Assembly (NCBI GenBank): GCA_030374765.1
Contig: JARGXX010000068.1
Location: forward strand, 4,774,001 to 4,838,000
Length of the DNA: 64,000 nucleotides
Reading direction: 5' to 3'
DNA from: Agarophyton chilense
Lineage: Eukaryota > Rhodophyta > Florideophyceae > Gracilariales > Gracilariaceae
Every line of letters begins with the position of its first letter. The first letter of the stretch is position 1. The position numbers were made by a program, and so were the translations under genes. This document shows positions 60,773-64,000 of the stretch, in pieces. Under the pieces are notes generated by a model. The model made no database searches. It was given only the letters and a program-made list of their open reading frames with translations, and was not told the origin of the DNA.

Positions 60773-61012
60773 CTCTAATCCAAATGAAGCAACCCATGTA
60801 TCGCATTTCATGTGACTGAAATTCATGTGCATGGTTTGCTGCCTATCTCGTTCGAGCCGAACACTCCGCCAACATGTCTATGTGTGTTTGCGGCGCTCTC
60901 CAGTGGCTGAGAGCAATAAAACTTATTTACATGTATTTTTCTTTCTCGAGTTACCTTGTGCACCTCACCCACTAAGGTCAAACAATATAAAACCTTCAAG
61001 CTCTTCTTCCAT

Positions 61013-62593
61013 CTATTGTACCTCATCCTCCCGTTTCACATATGGTGCAATGTCATCATTACCAGCAAGGTTTACGGCACTTAATGCGTCTGCGAATCGA
61101 AAAGATATGAATTGCTTTTCATTTGGACCCAGGCTCAAACCATCCGTAACCACAATCTTCGTCCCCTCCTCATTTCCCCCTCCATCTCCGCAATCTCTTC
61201 TACCATCCCCGTGATCCATGTCCACCTGCTCAAAGCAAATTTGCTGTCGAGGTTCTGCATATTCTCCACTATGGTCAGCACTCCCATCGTTCGAGTCTTC
61301 TGATTCATTGTCGCCCAGACCGCCAATTGTATCAAACCCTTCATCGATATCTACTTGCTTAAATTCCCCACACTGACTAAAGTGTCTTGCCATTGAATTT
61401 GGTGTAAGAAATGCAGACACCTCCAATTTGCCACACTTTTGTTTGGGTTCTTGAACTTCCTTGTTTGCTGTCGGCTCTAAAGTACCAGCATCGCACTTTG
61501 ATCTCGTTTCTGGTTTTGGATCGCGATTGCTGTCTTCCTTTTGTCTTGTTATCTGGCGCAGCGATTCCAAATCGCTCATTTCATGAGTCTCATTTCTCTG
61601 TTGTGAAGTATTCTCGCCAACTCTTGCTGCTTTAGTGCCAATAGGAATGATATTATCTGCAGGATGCGCTTCTTCCATGCTAGCAGCGACGAGGGGTTTT
61701 AAAGCTTTTTCTTTGTCTCGATCATCTTGGCCACCACCATGTTCTGCGCCTCGTTCCCCAGTTAATGCCGAGGTCGTTGCAACCTCTTGTGTCTGATATA
61801 CGTCAGGAGCCTCTGTGTGTTTTAGTTTCTGTCTTTTAGTTGGTGGTTGGTTCGAATTCCCTTCATTTTCACCTTCCACCAAGAATCTTTTCATTTTTCG
61901 GGCTTTATCCTCTCCCTCGGCAGTAGCCTGAGATCTATGTACGTCAATTTTTGAACGGGTTCGTCTTCGAACGGATCCTCGACGTCTTGGCTTGGGGGAT
62001 GCGCTCTTTGAATAACTCATGCGCTCCTCTGGCGGAATATGTAGCGCCTGCTGGTACCATAGATTAACAACATCGGATACAGATAAGTCCCAATGCATGT
62101 CACGACACCTGTGACGAAGATAATTCGCCGCACGAGCTATTGCGCCAGAAAGCACACCTTTATTGCTCATTGAGAGTAGCCCGAACGATATGCCTTTCTT
62201 TCTCGTTGCATAGGTTCGAGGGACGTGCACAAGGAGTTCTGGAAGTCCTCTGATTGCAAAATGTACGATGGGCAAATATGTCTCTTGGTGTCGCACTGTG
62301 AAAAAGTGGCGCTCCGCTTCCGCGTTTTCGTGAAACAGTGCTCTGCGGGTGGCGCTCACTTCGTCTTGAACCACCTTATTAACATCCTCCAGCTCCTGAT
62401 GCAGTCGATCTTGATTTGACCTTCTCTCTTTCTGCTTGTTGGTCACATGAAGTACAATTTCTGAGTATTCTTCCAGGAAGCGCACTAGCTTCCCATCCAG
62501 TGAAATATCATATCGTCTAGCAAGCGATGAAACTTCCCTAGTGTGAATTATCTCCAGCCATCGATTTCCTCGCCGGCCATTTCGGTCGTCCAT
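61013..62593 (-). CDS. Predicted nuclear protein of unknown function, 526 residues
   Basis: The frame is open further upstream but only from a TTG; the first ATG is 62593 (MDDRNGRRGNRWLEIIHTRE). Residues 1-200 look folded, with a charged coiled coil at about 45-90 (TNKQKERRSNQDRLHQELED) and a hydrophobic part HFAIRGLPELLVHVPRTYAT. A basic cluster (PKPRRRGSVRRRTRS, about residue 205) and KRQK later suggest a nuclear location. The rest is acidic, Gln/Ser-rich and disordered, ending PYVKREDEVQ. No known domain recognised; the folded N-terminus may be a lineage-specific family. No intron needed. An upstream exon is possible. Confidence 0.7.
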   Translation of the reverse strand: MDDRNGRRGNRWLEIIHTREVSSLARRYDISLDGKLVRFLEEYSEIVLHVTNKQKERRSNQDRLHQELEDVNKVVQDEVSATRRALFHENAEAERHFFTVRHQETYLPIVHFAIRGLPELLVHVPRTYATRKKGISFGLLSMSNKGVLSGAIARAANYLRHRCRDMHWDLSVSDVVNLWYQQALHIPPEERMSYSKSASPKPRRRGSVRRRTRSKIDVHRSQATAEGEDKARKMKRFLVEGENEGNSNQPPTKRQKLKHTEAPDVYQTQEVATTSALTGERGAEHGGGQDDRDKEKALKPLVAASMEEAHPADNIIPIGTKAARVGENTSQQRNETHEMSDLESLRQITRQKEDSNRDPKPETRSKCDAGTLEPTANKEVQEPKQKCGKLEVSAFLTPNSMARHFSQCGEFKQVDIDEGFDTIGGLGDNESEDSNDGSADHSGEYAEPRQQICFEQVDMDHGDGRRDCGDGGGNEEGTKIVVTDGLSLGPNEKQFISFRFADALSAVNLAGNDDIAPYVKREDEVQ

Positions 62594-63724
62594 CGGTTGC
62601 GTGACTGTGGTCGCCCAGAACAGTATTGATAAACCGCCCCAAAGGCCAAATTGTGCTTTCTCGAAGAACGCCTGCAAATGGGAAACAAAAAATGAGCCGT
62701 CAATCGGCACGCGAGACCGAAACACAGCGGAACAGCTCCTGGCGAACGTGAATTTAAGCAATCCACCCTGACGACAATCCCACCCCGACGACAATCCCAC
62801 CCCAGCATACGATTGTGTTTGTCGCAATCGTTCTACAAGGTTGGCAGCTTCGAATATGAGAATACATCGTCACCATGACCTTCGTGGCTTCCCCAGATTT
62901 TTCCAATCAAGGTGCAGCCTCATTTGCATTTTTTGATAATCATGCTCCTGTACATAAGTACGAAGGGTAATAGCAATCTACCCTTCTTAATTTCGGAAAG
63001 GTACAGTAGGTACGTCGTTTGTTGTACAAAGGCACTCAGTTATTCAAAGATGAGCGCGATGGTGTTTACCAACCTCTGGCGCCCAAAAGTGTACATGCGT
63101 GTCGTGAACGCCGAAAATATACCTTGTCTACTAGCATAGTGTTTTCAGTTCAGTGGATGTCGCTAAGAATTGGTTGTAGGTCACGAACTTCATCAGATCT
63201 ACGATTTCGAATTATGTGAGAAGCTGTCGCAGCCTACTACTTCAGACAAGTGTTTGGAGCAAAGAATGTCAATTTTTCTCACAGGCAAACCTAGGCTAGC
63301 GGTGTTCATTTTTGCTGATGTACACAGAACGGTGAAGAGTAAAGCGAAAGAACTTAAGCCTTACTCTTATTCGATGAACATATTCTTCAAGTATGAGGAC
63401 ACAAACGTTCTCTTCTCGAGTAGAATCAGATTCATTGAAAGTTTCGTATACAAAAGGTAGGAAACATATTAGAATCAGTTTCAACATCAGTAAATCGAGA
63501 ACGCTTCACGTGTGACCATGCACACAGAAAGCTCTCTTTCTGGTAGTCATTTGGTGGTAACCCTCTCACCATGGTTAACTTTTGAGAGTACGGATAAATA
63601 CAACACAACATTGCTTTCCTGGGGCACGCTTTTACGAAGGTAGATATCTATTCTCTGGCAAATTTTTGCCTCGGGTCAAAGGAACAGGCTGTGTTTTGTG
63701 CCTTTCTTGACATTTGCACTGCGA
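62594..63724. other. Upstream flank of the 526-residue gene, no gene recognised
   Basis: Holds a short tandem repeat of a 15-bp unit (CCGACGACAATCCCA) at about 62766-62806 and a GAAGGGTA...TACCCTTC hairpin at 62962-62986. Open frames at 62912-63460 start at non-ATG codons or lack similarity. Confidence 0.4.
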
Positions 63725-63976
63725 TTACATCCCCTCCCCGAGCTTTTTTGCGTGCATCAGGTAGGCAAAGTATACACCAAGCGCAACCAAGAACTTCGCG
63801 CTCTTTTCTGAAATCTCTGCAGTGACAAAACAGATTTCTTCAATGGAGATTTCGCACCCATGTAGAATTTTCACTGTTTCCGGGTAAACTGCCGAAGAAG
63901 AACTATCCAGGACACACCTTGGATCACATTTGACGTTGCCGAAACGCGATCGAACCAGTCGCCATATCTCGTACAT
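63725..63976 (-). CDS. Possible small gene or terminal exon, 83 residues
   Basis: A minus-strand frame from an ATG at 63976, with stops just upstream in frame. The product has mixed composition (FGNVKCDPRCVLD, EEICFVTAEISEK, a hydrophobic stretch FLVALGVYFAYLM). It could be a small protein or the last exon of a gene beyond the right edge. No family recognised. Confidence 0.2.
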   Translation of the reverse strand: MYEIWRLVRSRFGNVKCDPRCVLDSSSSAVYPETVKILHGCEISIEEICFVTAEISEKSAKFLVALGVYFAYLMHAKKLGEGM

Positions 63977-64000
63977 ACCCCATAACTATTAAGTGTGAAA

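Noticed and set aside
62594-62827. Longer N-terminus of the 526-residue protein
   Set aside because: Begins at TTG and its composition differs from the folded region; the ATG at 62593 is preferred.
63170-63460. 96-codon plus frame near the right edge
   Set aside because: Non-ATG start and no recognisable domain; not enough to call a gene.

Overview
The window is nuclear DNA of a eukaryote with few introns. Five protein genes look intact or nearly so. Four of them are single open frames, one almost 16 kb long, and one gene has a 75-bp GT-AG intron. A BIG/UBR4 gene without introns, an intron-poor gene set packed beside transposon-dense stretches, and Ty3/Gypsy chromoviruses suggest a red alga (florideophyte type, as in Chondrus or Gracilaria). 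That placement is inference, because no taxonomic marker gene lies in the window.

Layout. (1) 1-1588: the 3' part of a gene for a type I membrane protein with repeated cysteine modules, two exons. (2) 1589-37000: a graveyard of mobile elements. It holds a 376-bp MITE with 3-bp target duplications, remnants of a PIF/Harbinger transposon (Myb-like protein and transposase tail), a young non-autonomous LTR chromovirus (4209-11980, minus strand), a Plavaka-like DNA-transposon transposase in pieces (about 12087-13340), a decayed gene for a basic, disordered protein (13400-14892), an older and longer chromovirus with perfect target duplication (14973-25616, plus strand), a third, end-less chromovirus fragment (about 26680-30910, minus strand), a MULE transposon remnant with a ULP1-like protease segment, two GCM/FAR1-like zinc domains, a DDE core and a SWIM finger (31191-35685), and a long inverted repeat (35618-36996). 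(3) 39068-62593: a host gene island with BIG/UBR4 (plus), a six-finger C2H2 factor (minus), MutY adenine glycosylase (minus), tRNA-Pro(AGG) (minus), a 62-residue single-pass membrane protein (plus) and a nuclear-type protein of unknown function (minus).

The most notable observation concerns the three chromoviruses. Each carries, after the chromodomain that ends pol, an extra reading frame on the opposite strand. In the two elements with LTRs it starts within about 25-80 bp of the inner edge of the 3' LTR and runs back toward pol. The three encoded proteins share W-rich motifs, although the elements have different LTRs and one is fragmentary. The pattern looks like a lineage trait: a conserved antisense accessory gene, probably driven from an antisense promoter in the LTR. 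I do not recognise the protein family.

The host genes are unrelated in function: protein turnover by an N-recognin-type E3 ligase, oxidative DNA damage repair, transcription and translation. They share only dense packing.
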